Source: Planctomycetota bacterium (GTDB taxonomy: Bacteria > Planctomycetota > Phycisphaerae > Phycisphaerales > UBA5793). Taken from it: DNA of 64,000 bases. Below are positions 8,900 through 17,703 of the stretch, in pieces; the stretch's first letter is position 1, and every line of letters starts with the position of its first letter. The position numbers and the translations under genes are program-made. The stretch spans positions 806,001-870,000 of the forward strand of contig JABFGK010000002.1 in NCBI GenBank assembly GCA_013112555.1, given 5' to 3'. The notes beneath the pieces were generated by a model that saw nothing but the letters and a program-made list of their open reading frames with translations, ran no database searches and was not told the origin of the DNA.

Positions 8900-10015
8900 C
8901 TATTTGACAATCGGGGTTGATGTGTAGTCCACATCGTCAAAATGGTCGGCCCCGATGTGTTCAACCAGCCGTTTCCGGGCAAAATCGACGGCTGTGGGGC
9001 TTTGGTCGATGGCAATCCAGGGGCGATCCAGGCGTGCTGCTGCGATGGCCGTGGTGCCGCAGCCGGCCACGGGGTCGATGACGAGCCCGCCGGGTTTGCA
9101 GAAGGTCCGGATAAGGAGTTCGAGCAATGCCAGCGGCTTCTGGGTGGGGTATCCGGTGCGTTCGCGTGCGGTTGGGCTGATGGATGGGATTTCGAGGATT
9201 GAGTCGAGTCGTTTGCCGCCCTTGAAGTAGTACTTCTTGCCGTAGGAGACCATGTAGCGGCGCGGGGGCTGGGTGCCGTCGCCGGTGTCTTCGATGTGGC
9301 AGTACTTGGCTTTCTGGGCATCGCTGGCTGGGCCGACGGGAGGATCGAAGTAGTAGTCCTTGGATTTGGCAAAGACGGCAATGGTGTCGTGTTTTCGCAG
9401 GAAGTACTTGCCTCCCCTGGAGTTACCCAGGCCATAGCGCCAGATGAGTTCGTTGATGAAGACGCCGCCGGCAGCGACGGGTGGGCTGGAGTGCTGCTTG
9501 TGTGTTGCCCCCCATCCCGGCACCACACCGAAGTGTTCCTGCATGAGGCTGCGTACATATGGGGAGGCCCGGTGGTCGACGTGGACGGCCAGGATGCCGT
9601 CGGGAGCCAGGCGTGAGTAGGACAGGGCGATCAGATCATCAAGGAAATCGAGGTAATCGGGGAGGGTCCAGCGATCGGAGTATGCCGTGTCGTCGGTGGT
9701 GGTGGTTGAGGTGGTGGTGCGGTGGAGGCGATCGGTCGCAAAAGGGGGGTCTGCATAGATGAAATCGGCCGTGTTTTCCGGGATTGCGGCCGTCAGGACA
9801 TGCTGGAACCGGCCGTGGGCCAGTGTTGAGGGGGTTATCGGGGGGGCATGGTGGTGATGACGGTGGGGATGGGGATCGGTCGCAGTGCCCTGTAGCGTGA
9901 TCGGCTGTCTGCGGAGGTGGGTTTCGGGGTGATACTTGCCCGGCCAGACCAGTTCGAGGGGTGGGCCGGCGTTTGGGAGTGTGGATGTGGCAGGGTGCGC
10001 GGGAGGGGTCGTCAT
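8900..10015 (-). CDS. Beta-class site-specific DNA methyltransferase (N6-adenine or N4-cytosine)
   Basis: About 371 residues if translation starts at the ATG at 10015; no strong ribosome site is visible and upstream starts are possible. Motif IV DPPF (FIYADPPFATDRL, about residue 90) comes before the target-recognition region, and the AdoMet motif I (VIDPVAGCGTTAIAAARL) lies near the C-terminus. That order is typical of the beta class. The TGYPTQKPLALLELL block and an Asn/Asp-rich middle are also usual in this family. It would methylate an exocyclic amino group in a specific site. No restriction gene lies beside it on the same strand. It sits between tRNA-Cys and tRNA-Ile, with a GIY-YIG nuclease gene beyond the latter, which suggests an accessory locus. 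The N-terminal 75 residues are low-complexity and His/Pro-rich. Confidence 0.9.
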   Translation of the reverse strand: MTTPPAHPATSTLPNAGPPLELVWPGKYHPETHLRRQPITLQGTATDPHPHRHHHHAPPITPSTLAHGRFQHVLTAAIPENTADFIYADPPFATDRLHRTTTSTTTTDDTAYSDRWTLPDYLDFLDDLIALSYSRLAPDGILAVHVDHRASPYVRSLMQEHFGVVPGWGATHKQHSSPPVAAGGVFINELIWRYGLGNSRGGKYFLRKHDTIAVFAKSKDYYFDPPVGPASDAQKAKYCHIEDTGDGTQPPRRYMVSYGKKYYFKGGKRLDSILEIPSISPTARERTGYPTQKPLALLELLIRTFCKPGGLVIDPVAGCGTTAIAAARLDRPWIAIDQSPTAVDFARKRLVEHIGADHFDDVDYTSTPIVK

Positions 10016-10181
10016 ATTGATGGATAATACCGGTGGGCAGCACCTTGACGACCGGGGAGACGGCGCTGATACTACCAGTCCCGTCCGGGATTCCGACGAG
10101 CCGCGACCGCGAGGGAGCGGGCAATGCGGTGGCCAGTGCACCTCAAATTCTTCAGAATCGCGGACGGTGACTGCAAAACCA

Positions 10182-10255
10182 GGGCTCGTAGCTCAGTTGG
10201 TCAGAGCGCACCGCTGATAACGGTGAGGTCGGAGGTTCGACTCCTCTCGGGCCCA
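10182..10255 (+). tRNA. tRNA-Ile (anticodon GAT)
   Basis: A 74-nt cloverleaf. The acceptor stem GGGCTCG pairs with CGGGCCC and the discriminator is A. The D arm is GCTC-AGTTGGTCA-GAGC, the anticodon loop is CTGATAA (GAT), and the T arm is GGAGG-TTCGACT-CCTCT. No CCA is encoded. It is a possible integration point next to the accessory-looking genes on both sides. Confidence 0.97.
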
Positions 10256-10336
10256 TTCACACAAGAGACTGGATACGCTGATCTTGGCGTAGCCTCGGCA
10301 GACGCCGGGTGAACCGCTTGTCTCGGACGTGATCCT

Positions 10337-10546
10337 TCAGTACACGATCTGGACGCGGTCCCACCATTGATAGACAATATCGCAAAGGTGATCCAGGTCC
10401 GTCCGGGACCCGAAGGCGCTGAAGAAGTAGCCGTTTTCTGATCACAGACAATCTGATGCAGCGACACCGCCTGTGCGTTTTCCGGGTAGACGACATGGGC
10501 GGTTTGTAATTTGGCCTGATGGGTCTCGTACTCACCCCGGAGGGAT
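10337..10546 (-). pseudogene. Possible remnant of a minus-strand gene (frameshifted C-terminus)
   Basis: The 294 bp between tRNA-Ile and the nuclease gene holds protein-like sequence on the minus strand in two frames. The upstream frame reads GEYETHQAKLQTAHVVYPEN and continues to SLHQIVCDQ. About one base out of frame it resumes as NGYFFSAFGSRTDLDH, LCDIVYQWWDRVQIVY and a TGA stop (10337-10339). The second part has the look of a real protein C-terminus. A single-base indel near position 10440 would join the two. I do not recognise the family. The 5' part would overlap the start of the nuclease gene on the other strand, so only a fragment remains. Confidence 0.4.
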
Positions 10547-10549
10547 TTG

Positions 10550-12226
10550 ATGACTGTCATACTCACCTTTCTCTTGATCATTGCTGTTGTCGCCTGCATT
10601 GCCCTGTTGCTTCTATGGTACAAAGAGCGCACAGAAGTGGAGCGGGTCGCTGAGGAAGGAGAGCAGTTCATAGCGCAGGCACAGGCAAAGATGCGAGAAC
10701 TGCAGGCCGAGATTGAAAAGGGCCGCAAGCAGGTCGAGCGACTGGCGAAGTGGACCGCTGTTGCAGATGCCGACGATAAGGCCCGAGAACTGCTGGCATC
10801 TGCACAAGCGACGGTGTCCCAGGCTGACCAAGACGCCCGAATACTGACAGACAACGCCGTCCAGCAATACGAGCAGGTCATGGCCAAAGCCCGGGAAGAG
10901 GCGGCACGGGCTACCTCAGAGGCAAAGGCAAACGCGAAGGAGTTGGCTGATGAGGCGCGGAGTGCGCTGACGACTGCGACTGAACAAGCCTCTCTGATTG
11001 TCGAGGATGCCAATAAGAAAGCCGAGGAGATTGCCGGCAAAGCATACGATGCCGTTCGGAATGCAGACTTGTATGAACGTACCGCCAAGGCCATGAAGAA
11101 CACGATCAAGGGGTACGGTGATGAGTATCTGAAACCGGCCTCCAGTCTGCTTGATGATCTGGCTGAAGAGTTCGGCCACAAGGATGCCGGCCGACAACTG
11201 AAGATTGCACGAGATCACACGAAGGTCCTGATCAAAACAGGGCAGGCGTCATCATGCCAGTACGTTGAAGCCAGCAGGCGCGAGGGGGCAGAGCGATTCG
11301 TCCTCGATGCATTCAATGGCAAGGTCGACTCAATTCTCTCAAAGGTTCGTCATAATAACCACGGGAAACTCGAGCAGGAAATTCACGATGCCTTCACGAT
11401 CGTGAACCACGGGGGGAGAGCGTTTCGTGACGCACGGATCACGGATGAATATCTGGCTGCCCGCCTTGCAGAGTTGAAGTGGGCTGCTACTGCCCAGGAA
11501 CTCAAGAAGCAGGAGCAGGAGGAGCAGCGCCGGATTCGTGAGCAGATCCGGGAGGAGGAGAAGGCCCGGCGTGAGTATGAGAAGGCCATGCGCGAGGCCG
11601 CCAAGGAGGAGGACATGCTTCGAAAGGCAATGGCGAAGGCACAAAAGCAGATTGTCGCTGCCACCGAAGAGCAGCGTGCCGAGTTCGAGGCTCAGTTGGC
11701 TGAACTCAACCAGAAACTACAGGAAGCCGAGGAGCGAAATCAGCGGGCCATTTCGATGGCACAGCAGACCCGCCGCGGCCATGTGTACATTATCTCGAAC
11801 GTGGGCTCATTCGGAGAGGATGTTTACAAGATCGGCCTCACTCGTCGGCTGGAACCCCTCGATCGTGTTAAGGAACTTGGCGATGCGAGTGTGCCGTTCG
11901 CTTTTGACGTACACGCCATCATTTTTAGTGAAGATGCACCGGCGCTGGAGACTCGACTGCACAAGCACTTCCTGCTCAACCAGATGAACAAGGTGAATCA
12001 CCGCAAGGAGTTCTTCCGCGCTCGCATCGCAGACATTCGTGCAGAGATCGATTCGATGGGGATCAGCGCGAAGTGGACCATGGTGGCCGACGCACGGGAG
12101 TATCGTGAGACGCTGGCGATTGAGCGAGCATTCGAGGAGGATCCGGCCGCCCGGGACGCGTGGACGAACGGGCAACTGTCTCTTGATCCTGTTGATTGCC
12201 AGGAAATGGTGGGGGCTGCGGTCTGA
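10550..12226 (+). CDS. DUF4041/T5orf172-type GIY-YIG nuclease with long coiled coil and N-terminal membrane anchor
   Basis: About 558 residues; the ATG at 10550 follows GGAGGG by five bases. One N-terminal membrane segment (VILTFLLIIAVVACIALLLL) is followed by a charged coiled coil (residues about 25-175). Next is a DUF4041-like region containing NHGGRAFRDARITDEYLAAR, a second charged helix rich in Glu/Arg/Lys, and a C-terminal GIY-YIG-type domain: RGHVYIISN (the GIY strand), VYKIGLTRR (the YIG strand) and RLHKHFLLNQMNKVNHRKEF. This architecture is found in phage and bacterial proteins of the T5orf172/Mug113 group. A DNA-cleaving or DNA-sensing role at the membrane is inferred. Neighbours are tRNA-Ile and, beyond it, a DNA methyltransferase. 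Confidence 0.88.
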   Translation: MTVILTFLLIIAVVACIALLLLWYKERTEVERVAEEGEQFIAQAQAKMRELQAEIEKGRKQVERLAKWTAVADADDKARELLASAQATVSQADQDARILTDNAVQQYEQVMAKAREEAARATSEAKANAKELADEARSALTTATEQASLIVEDANKKAEEIAGKAYDAVRNADLYERTAKAMKNTIKGYGDEYLKPASSLLDDLAEEFGHKDAGRQLKIARDHTKVLIKTGQASSCQYVEASRREGAERFVLDAFNGKVDSILSKVRHNNHGKLEQEIHDAFTIVNHGGRAFRDARITDEYLAARLAELKWAATAQELKKQEQEEQRRIREQIREEEKARREYEKAMREAAKEEDMLRKAMAKAQKQIVAATEEQRAEFEAQLAELNQKLQEAEERNQRAISMAQQTRRGHVYIISNVGSFGEDVYKIGLTRRLEPLDRVKELGDASVPFAFDVHAIIFSEDAPALETRLHKHFLLNQMNKVNHRKEFFRARIADIRAEIDSMGISAKWTMVADAREYRETLAIERAFEEDPAARDAWTNGQLSLDPVDCQEMVGAAV

Positions 12227-12277
12227 AGGCACGAGAGGGTATTGGCCCGAAGTGAATGCGCGCACAGGCTTCGCTCA

Positions 12278-13702
12278 TCACTCAAACGTCTGCACGACCA
12301 GATTGCTGATCTCGCAGGAACTCGGGATGAGGGCCTGGAAGAGCAACGTCCGGCCGCTCATGTTCTTTGCCACTCTGCCACGTAGTTCGGCCACGCCGTT
12401 GACATCTGCGATCGCTGAGCCGGCCACCTGAGCGTTGTCAATCTGCAGCGCATTGACGGTCACATCGCACGTCGGAATCAACGTGCCTCCACCTTCGAAG
12501 CCGTACACAAAGTACACCTTCGCGCCCGGCTCGACATTCGTCGCTCGAATGCCGTTGGTCTTGCCGCCGATGGCAGGCGATGGTTGTGACAAATCGAAGG
12601 ATGGGTAGACGGGAGTCATAATGAAGCCGTGGATATCCCACTCTCCATCACCGGTGCGCTTTCCCTGTCCAACTACCTGTCCCAGGTCATTGATACTGTT
12701 TGCGCCCGAGAGTAACCCTGTGAGTGCCCAATCTGAAAGGAGGGGCATTAGGCCGTCCAAGTTCACCATGCCGGTATCGGCGTCCCAGATGAAGTACCAG
12801 CCAGTATCATACGACCATGTGTACCCGATGATCTGGTTGAGATTGTTGATCGCATGTGCAGACGAGTCCTCCTCCGAACTGTCGTGAATGTCAAAGCTAT
12901 GCCCGCCCACCCAGATCTGAGCATGTTCATGTCCTGCCTGGAACGCAGATCCAACTATCCAGCCAGCCTCGTTGATATCAGATGCATGGCTGAGGGATTG
13001 ACGATTCTTGTCCAACTCGATTATCTGGTTGTCAGGCGTCCAGCAAACCGCGTGCTCTGTGAAGTCCTTCGTGCCCGACTTGCCAACAACATACCCTGCG
13101 TTGTTCACACCGAAGGCCCAGGATGCGCGGCCACCGATTCCCGGCAACTCAATCGGCACGCCGTTCACCCATTTGCACGCAAAGAAGTCAGCATAACCTG
13201 GCACCAGTTCTGATTTACCGACTACGACACCGCTGTCATTGATGTCATACGCTATCGATGAAGTGCCCCCAAGTGTCCCGAGGTCGTACATAACTCCCTT
13301 GCGCCAGACAAAGGCATGGTCGTCATATGCCCCGCCCCCCTCGTAACCAGACCATCCACAGATGTCCCCGATGTTATTAATACCGTGCCCGTGGCTGCTA
13401 AACCCAGGCCCTCCGATGCTACCCAAGTCACGAATTATGCCGTTGCACCACAGAACGGCGTGATACTCCTCATCACCCTCTGTAAAGGACTCCCCCGCAA
13501 TAACGCCGGAGTTGTTAATGCCCCAGGCAATGGAAAATGTGCCCCCCAGACCGCCAATGTCAATAACAGCATACTCCGCTTGGGCAAATACTAAGGTGGA
13601 TGCCATGCATATACAGAGAGTCATGCCAACTTGCACGCAAGCCCGGCGCGCTACGGGAGCGCGGGGCAACAGCAATGACAAAGGGCTCCATAGGTTAGTC
13701 AT
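12278..13702 (-). CDS. Exported HAF-repeat protein, seven repeats, with the shared C-terminal domain (type A)
   Basis: 474 residues from the ATG at 13702, preceded by AGGAAGG. The signal segment VGMTLCICMASTLVFAQ precedes the mature part, which starts near AEYAVIDIG. Seven HAF-type repeats of 45-50 residues follow (for example YDLGTLGGTSSIAYDINDSG and VVVGK), which fits a seven-bladed propeller. From about residue 372 comes the shared domain: FDLSQPSPAIGGKTN, EPGAKVYFVYGFEG, LIPTCDVTV, ADVNGVAEL, GRTLLFQA and CEISNLVVQTF at the very end. HAF repeats are known from exported proteins of uncertain function. It is convergent with the nuclease gene. Confidence 0.85.
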   Translation of the reverse strand: MTNLWSPLSLLLPRAPVARRACVQVGMTLCICMASTLVFAQAEYAVIDIGGLGGTFSIAWGINNSGVIAGESFTEGDEEYHAVLWCNGIIRDLGSIGGPGFSSHGHGINNIGDICGWSGYEGGGAYDDHAFVWRKGVMYDLGTLGGTSSIAYDINDSGVVVGKSELVPGYADFFACKWVNGVPIELPGIGGRASWAFGVNNAGYVVGKSGTKDFTEHAVCWTPDNQIIELDKNRQSLSHASDINEAGWIVGSAFQAGHEHAQIWVGGHSFDIHDSSEEDSSAHAINNLNQIIGYTWSYDTGWYFIWDADTGMVNLDGLMPLLSDWALTGLLSGANSINDLGQVVGQGKRTGDGEWDIHGFIMTPVYPSFDLSQPSPAIGGKTNGIRATNVEPGAKVYFVYGFEGGGTLIPTCDVTVNALQIDNAQVAGSAIADVNGVAELRGRVAKNMSGRTLLFQALIPSSCEISNLVVQTFE

Positions 13703-13745
13703 ATCTGCCTTCCTAGTAGAATGTACGGGCCACGTGTAGAGGCGA

Positions 13746-15182
13746 TCACTCCGGTTCCGTACAGTAGCATTGACAAACAAGTGAGCATAGGCAGATGTGC
13801 TGATTCGGATCGAAGTCGTCTAGTTGCCACAGTTCTGCTGCTTCCTCGTAGTCATCCAGATCGGGCGATGTTGTACTTCGAATAGTCGTGAACTGGTGAT
13901 CCCCGTCTGGTACAGATGTCGGCTTCATAGCGTCAGCGCGCAGTGCCGCCAGATCCCACTTGTTCACAGCATCCTTGGTGCCGTATTGCGAAGTTGGACC
14001 GTAGCAGCCGGCGATGAATCCGCTGTCGTGAATGTATTCCAGTACTCCGCTCAATAGAAATCCGCCGTAAACACCAAACTGATCGTTCTCCCACTCTCGA
14101 ACAAACTGGTCCCAATTCTTCGGCGGGGTCCCCTGACTCGTCTTATAGTATGTGATAAAGTCGTCATGATTGGCATTGAACCACGTACCATTCCCTGTTT
14201 TGGGCTCCGGCCCCCATTCGAGGGCTATGTATGTATTCGGCGTGGACCATTGCTCGTTCTGTGGCTCATGCAGCGCCGAGATGTAGGTGGGGATGAGTGT
14301 CGGCAGCGTGTAGTGCAGATGCTCGTCGACAATCAGTTCGTATGGACGGGCAAACTCCTCAAGAATGAAATACGTCCACCAGGCATCTCTGTTATCTTGT
14401 ACGCTCAGGTCATCATCCTTGTCGCCGACTCCCGCTTTCAGCAAACCCTCCCCAGGCAACGCAGAAGTGATGAAGCGAAGCGGCCTGCCAGCGAGCGCTG
14501 AGCCGACCACCCAGGTATCTTCGACTGCGTATGCAATGCCGGGCGTGGAGGTGCCTGCTACCTGGTTGACAATCCAGCCGCCGTTGCCACTATCGTAGTG
14601 CCAATACACAGGAACCGGATCAGTGCCGAGACTTGTCTGTGCAGTTGCACCAACGATGATGTTGTTCTTGTAGTCGTCATACGGATTGTCTTTGCTAAGT
14701 CCGTATGCGATGGCCTCAGCCGCTCCAGGGCTTGGAAGCAGGATGATCCTGATCGTCGGATCTACGCATCCGCTCGACGGGAGGTGAGGGGGAACAAAGA
14801 GAAAGGCGCGATTAGAGACGTCGCTGAGTGTGACAGAACCGACAGCGCAGCCGTCTTCGTTCACATCCCGGACCTCGCCTGACGTGATCGAGTACTGAGA
14901 CTCTGTAATGCCGTCTGACTCGTACACTGTTGATACGTCTGCGATATCAATCCCCACAAACGGCTTGAAGGGGTCAGGGCCGGTCTGGCCGAGCGATTCT
15001 GTTGAGAGGAGCGTCAGCATGAATGTCAGGCCCAGGAATGTTACAATCCCCCTCCGGCATCCCCTCTGGAGCCGGCTCCCGTTACCGGACTGGCTCGAGG
15101 CGGGCAGGGTCGCATGGTTCAATTTACCCGATTCGGCCTGCTCGTGTGGAGCAAATCCATGATTCTTGCGGTAATGCCTCAT
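13746..15182 (-). CDS. Exported hypothetical protein with a Cys-rich C-terminal tail
   Basis: About 478 residues from the ATG at 15182; a start at 15260 in the same frame is also possible, and neither has a strong ribosome site. A hydrophobic signal segment (GIVTFLGLTFMLTLLS, cut likely near SLGQTG) lies inside a basic N-terminus. Two short stretches (AIAYGLSKDNPYDDYKNNII, AYAVEDTWVVGSALAGRPLR) resemble worn HAF repeats like those of the downstream gene. The rest matches no family I recognise. The last residues read CLCSLVCQCYCTEPE: five cysteines in eleven residues, unlike the C-terminal domain carried by its neighbours. Such a tail could bind metal, form disulfides or be lipidated; this is speculation. 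It lies 43 bp upstream of the HAF-repeat gene and is probably co-transcribed with it. Confidence 0.7.
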   Translation of the reverse strand: MRHYRKNHGFAPHEQAESGKLNHATLPASSQSGNGSRLQRGCRRGIVTFLGLTFMLTLLSTESLGQTGPDPFKPFVGIDIADVSTVYESDGITESQYSITSGEVRDVNEDGCAVGSVTLSDVSNRAFLFVPPHLPSSGCVDPTIRIILLPSPGAAEAIAYGLSKDNPYDDYKNNIIVGATAQTSLGTDPVPVYWHYDSGNGGWIVNQVAGTSTPGIAYAVEDTWVVGSALAGRPLRFITSALPGEGLLKAGVGDKDDDLSVQDNRDAWWTYFILEEFARPYELIVDEHLHYTLPTLIPTYISALHEPQNEQWSTPNTYIALEWGPEPKTGNGTWFNANHDDFITYYKTSQGTPPKNWDQFVREWENDQFGVYGGFLLSGVLEYIHDSGFIAGCYGPTSQYGTKDAVNKWDLAALRADAMKPTSVPDGDHQFTTIRSTTSPDLDDYEEAAELWQLDDFDPNQHICLCSLVCQCYCTEPE

Positions 15183-15444
15183 GGATACTTTTTCTATCGT
15201 GATGGGTAGCGGCGTGTCCGATATCCCGGATTTGCGAGGCGGCAATTGGGATTCGGGCACGCCATTTACATTTTGATTGAGGAAGGTATGAAATGACGAG
15301 TTGCGTTCAGCAAGGGGGGGGGGAGGCGTTTACTGAAGGATGCTGAGGTCGTCCCTTCGGCACCATGAGGACGGGGGGGACGGGGGGGGGACGCCCGTGC
15401 CACTGTCGGAACCCGCTCCCTCACGGTCGCGGCTCGTCGATCCG

Positions 15445-15706
15445 TTACGCGCGCGGCTCGTCAGAGTGTCGTGACTGCGACCGACAGCAGAGGCCCGCTT
15501 GCTTACGCGCGCGGCTCGTCAGAGTGTCGTGACTACGACCGATAGCAGAGGCCCGCTTGCTTACGCGCGCGGCTCGTCGATCTGCCCGCTTGCTTACGCG
15601 CGCGGCTCGTCAGAGCGCCGTGACTACGACCGATAGCAGATCGCCTCAAGCGGCTTTCACCCGGACAATCCGCGGGGCGCGGCTTATCCGGCTTGTGCCG
15701 GGGCGA
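15445..15706. repeat. 58-bp direct tandem repeats plus a family D palindrome
   Basis: Units that start with TTACGCGCGCGGCTCGTC begin at 15445, 15503, 15561 and 15593. The first two are full 58-bp units that carry AGAGTGTCGTGACT and CAGAGGCCCGCTTGC. The third is shortened to 32 bp, and the fourth ends near 15650. At 15660-15692 follows CCGGACAATCCGCGG with CGGCTTATCCGG (family D). Upstream, 15315-15390 is G-rich low-complexity DNA. I see no gene in 15261-15748. Confidence 0.85.
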
Positions 15707-15748
15707 CATATGTGGGTGTGAGTAGGAAAAAGGGTCGGGATCTGATTG

Positions 15749-17260
15749 CTATTGAATACGTGTCGACACGACATTTGATTTTGACTCGAATTGGCACGCC
15801 TGGAACCACACATCGCGACCGGCGGCTGCCTGTGGAATGGGCAACACCCATTGTGCTGTGCCTGTCCCGTCTGAAGTCACCATCCCGCCAGCCTGTGACG
15901 GCTGATCAAGATCAAGTGTTATATTCAGCGGTGCGATATAGGTGCTGCCAAGTCCGACCAGGGTGTACGCGAGAAAGGTGTTCGTGTTCGGATTTGTGAA
16001 TCTGACGGTGAACACCCCATCCTGCCCGGCCAGCAGCGGGTCCGGCGATATTGCGAGTATGGCAATGTCATACACCTGCGCCGCCCCGGAGTTGGTGCCA
16101 TTGTCATCATCCTGAAACGTCCCGACACCGACCACTCCGTTGTCGATGGCAATGGAGAAGCCGAACTGGTCATCCGCGGCCCCGTCACTCGGGAGCAGTT
16201 TGGCAATCTGGGTGCCGGTGGAGGCATCGAACAGATATGCCGAGCCAGAGTTGTTGCCGGTATCGTTGTCGAAGTAGGCCCCGACGGCGACGACGCCGGC
16301 ATCGATGGAGACTGAGATGCCGAACTGATCACCTGCAGCCCCGTCGCGGGCAAGGAGTTTGGCGATTTGCGCACCGGTGGAGGCATCGAACAGATACACA
16401 GAGCCGGAGTCGACGCTTCTGCCGTCATCACCCCGCGCGCCGACGGCCACGATGCCGTTGTCGATGGCGATGGAGATGCCAAATTGGTCTTCGGACGCCC
16501 CGTCGCTCGGGAGGAGTTTGGCAATCTGCGCGCCGGTGGAGGCATCGAACAGATATGCCGAGCCAGAGTTATTGCCATTGTCGTCGTCGAGGTAGGCCCC
16601 GACGGCCACGATGCCATTGTTGATGGCGATGGAGCGTCCGAAGGCGTCACCAGCCCCGCCGTCGCCTGGGAGGAGTTTGGCGATCTGGGCACCGGTGGAT
16701 GCATTGAACAGATATGCCGAACCAGATTGGAAGCCCATGCCCTGGTCGAGGTGGGCCCCGACGGCGGCGACGCCGTTGTCGATGGAGATGGAGATGCCGA
16801 ACTGGTCACCCGCCGCCCCGTCGCTCGGGAGGAGTTTGACGAACTGGGCGCCGGTGGTATCAAAGAGATACGCTGAGCCGGAGCCTGCGCCATTGTCGTC
16901 GTCCAACAGCGCCCCGACGGCCACGACGCCATTGTCGATGGCGACGGACCAGCCGAACCAGTCATACGCTGCGCCGTCCTTTGGGAGGAGTTTGGCGACC
17001 TGTGCGCCGGTGGATGCATCGAACAGATACGCCGAACCAGAGCTGGAACCGTTGTCATCGTCCTGTTGTGCCCCGACGGCGATGATGCCGTTGTCGATGG
17101 CGATGGCGTAGCCGAACAAGTCTGCGGCCGCCCCGTCGCTTGGGAGGAGTTTGAGATCCTCAGTGATCACCTGCTGCCCCCAGGCTGGCGCCACGAGTGC
17201 GACCACCGCCATTGATACCACTATCAAACTACAACCGGACCTTCTTATCATACGATTCAT
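15749..17260 (-). CDS. Exported FG-GAP-repeat protein, seven repeats, with the shared C-terminal domain (type B)
   Basis: 503 residues from the ATG at 17260, with GGAGGT just upstream. A signal peptide (SLIVVSMAVVALVAPAWG) is followed by seven nearly identical 53-residue repeats of the form AKLLPSDGAAGDQFG, SIAIDNGVVAVGA, DDDNG, SGSAYLFDASTG. The Asp-rich loop in each fits the calcium-binding FG-GAP/integrin-like propeller. From about residue 398 comes the shared C-terminal domain, type B: ISPDPLLAGQDGVFTV, TFLAYTLVGLGSTYI, LDLDQPSQAGGM, GRDVWFQACQ, SNVVSTRIQ. The repeats are also alike at the DNA level, so copy number could change by recombination. Confidence 0.88.
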   Translation of the reverse strand: MNRMIRRSGCSLIVVSMAVVALVAPAWGQQVITEDLKLLPSDGAAADLFGYAIAIDNGIIAVGAQQDDDNGSSSGSAYLFDASTGAQVAKLLPKDGAAYDWFGWSVAIDNGVVAVGALLDDDNGAGSGSAYLFDTTGAQFVKLLPSDGAAGDQFGISISIDNGVAAVGAHLDQGMGFQSGSAYLFNASTGAQIAKLLPGDGGAGDAFGRSIAINNGIVAVGAYLDDDNGNNSGSAYLFDASTGAQIAKLLPSDGASEDQFGISIAIDNGIVAVGARGDDGRSVDSGSVYLFDASTGAQIAKLLARDGAAGDQFGISVSIDAGVVAVGAYFDNDTGNNSGSAYLFDASTGTQIAKLLPSDGAADDQFGFSIAIDNGVVGVGTFQDDDNGTNSGAAQVYDIAILAISPDPLLAGQDGVFTVRFTNPNTNTFLAYTLVGLGSTYIAPLNITLDLDQPSQAGGMVTSDGTGTAQWVLPIPQAAAGRDVWFQACQFESKSNVVSTRIQ

Positions 17261-17582
17261 TTCTGACCTCCGATAGACATCGTTTCGAGTCACATTCCTG
17301 ACACTATGAACAGCGCACCTGAGATGCTGTTTTTACCCATCAACGGGCCGATCACAATATCAGGAATGGGAACATTGAGCCGGTCGTATCAAGAATGGAC
17401 GCCAATGGAGCACGCACCTAAAGCAGGCCGCTCAGCAACGGACCCGTTCTGCTCAGGCGTTATATGATAGGCTCAGCGATACGATCAGAATCGAATGGTC
17501 AGGCGTGGGAAACAGGGGGGTCGGGAGTGGGGAGAGCGCGGGGCAAGAGCGCCAATCGGGAGATTGACGATCCGGAGGGTTC

Positions 17583-17703
17583 ACAAAGCCGCCACCGGTG
17601 GTGGCGGTAGAGAGAAGAGAAGATGGATTCCCGCGTGCGCGGGAATGACGGAATAGGGAGGGGAATCCGGAGGAGGAGATGGGTCCCGGCTTATGCCGGG
17701 GCG
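17583..17703. repeat. Intergenic palindromic repeats (families E, B and C)
   Basis: In the 430 bp between two genes are GCCGCCACCGGTGGTGGCGG (about 17587-17606, family E), ATTCCCGCGTGCGCGGGAAT (about 17627-17646, family B) and a family C variant (GGTCCCGGCTTATGCCGGGG, about 17682-17701) that runs into the 3' end of the next gene. The same E-then-B order recurs at 50.85-50.92 kb. I see no gene in 17261-17690. Confidence 0.8.

Noticed and set aside
10201..11181. A 326-codon minus-strand frame opposite the nuclease gene
   Set aside because: Most of it is the shadow of the coiled-coil gene on the plus strand; only the 10337-10546 part shows independent protein character.
15445..15650. CRISPR array or origin iterons
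   Set aside because: The repeats abut with no spacers; no replication gene or AT-rich unwinding region lies near.
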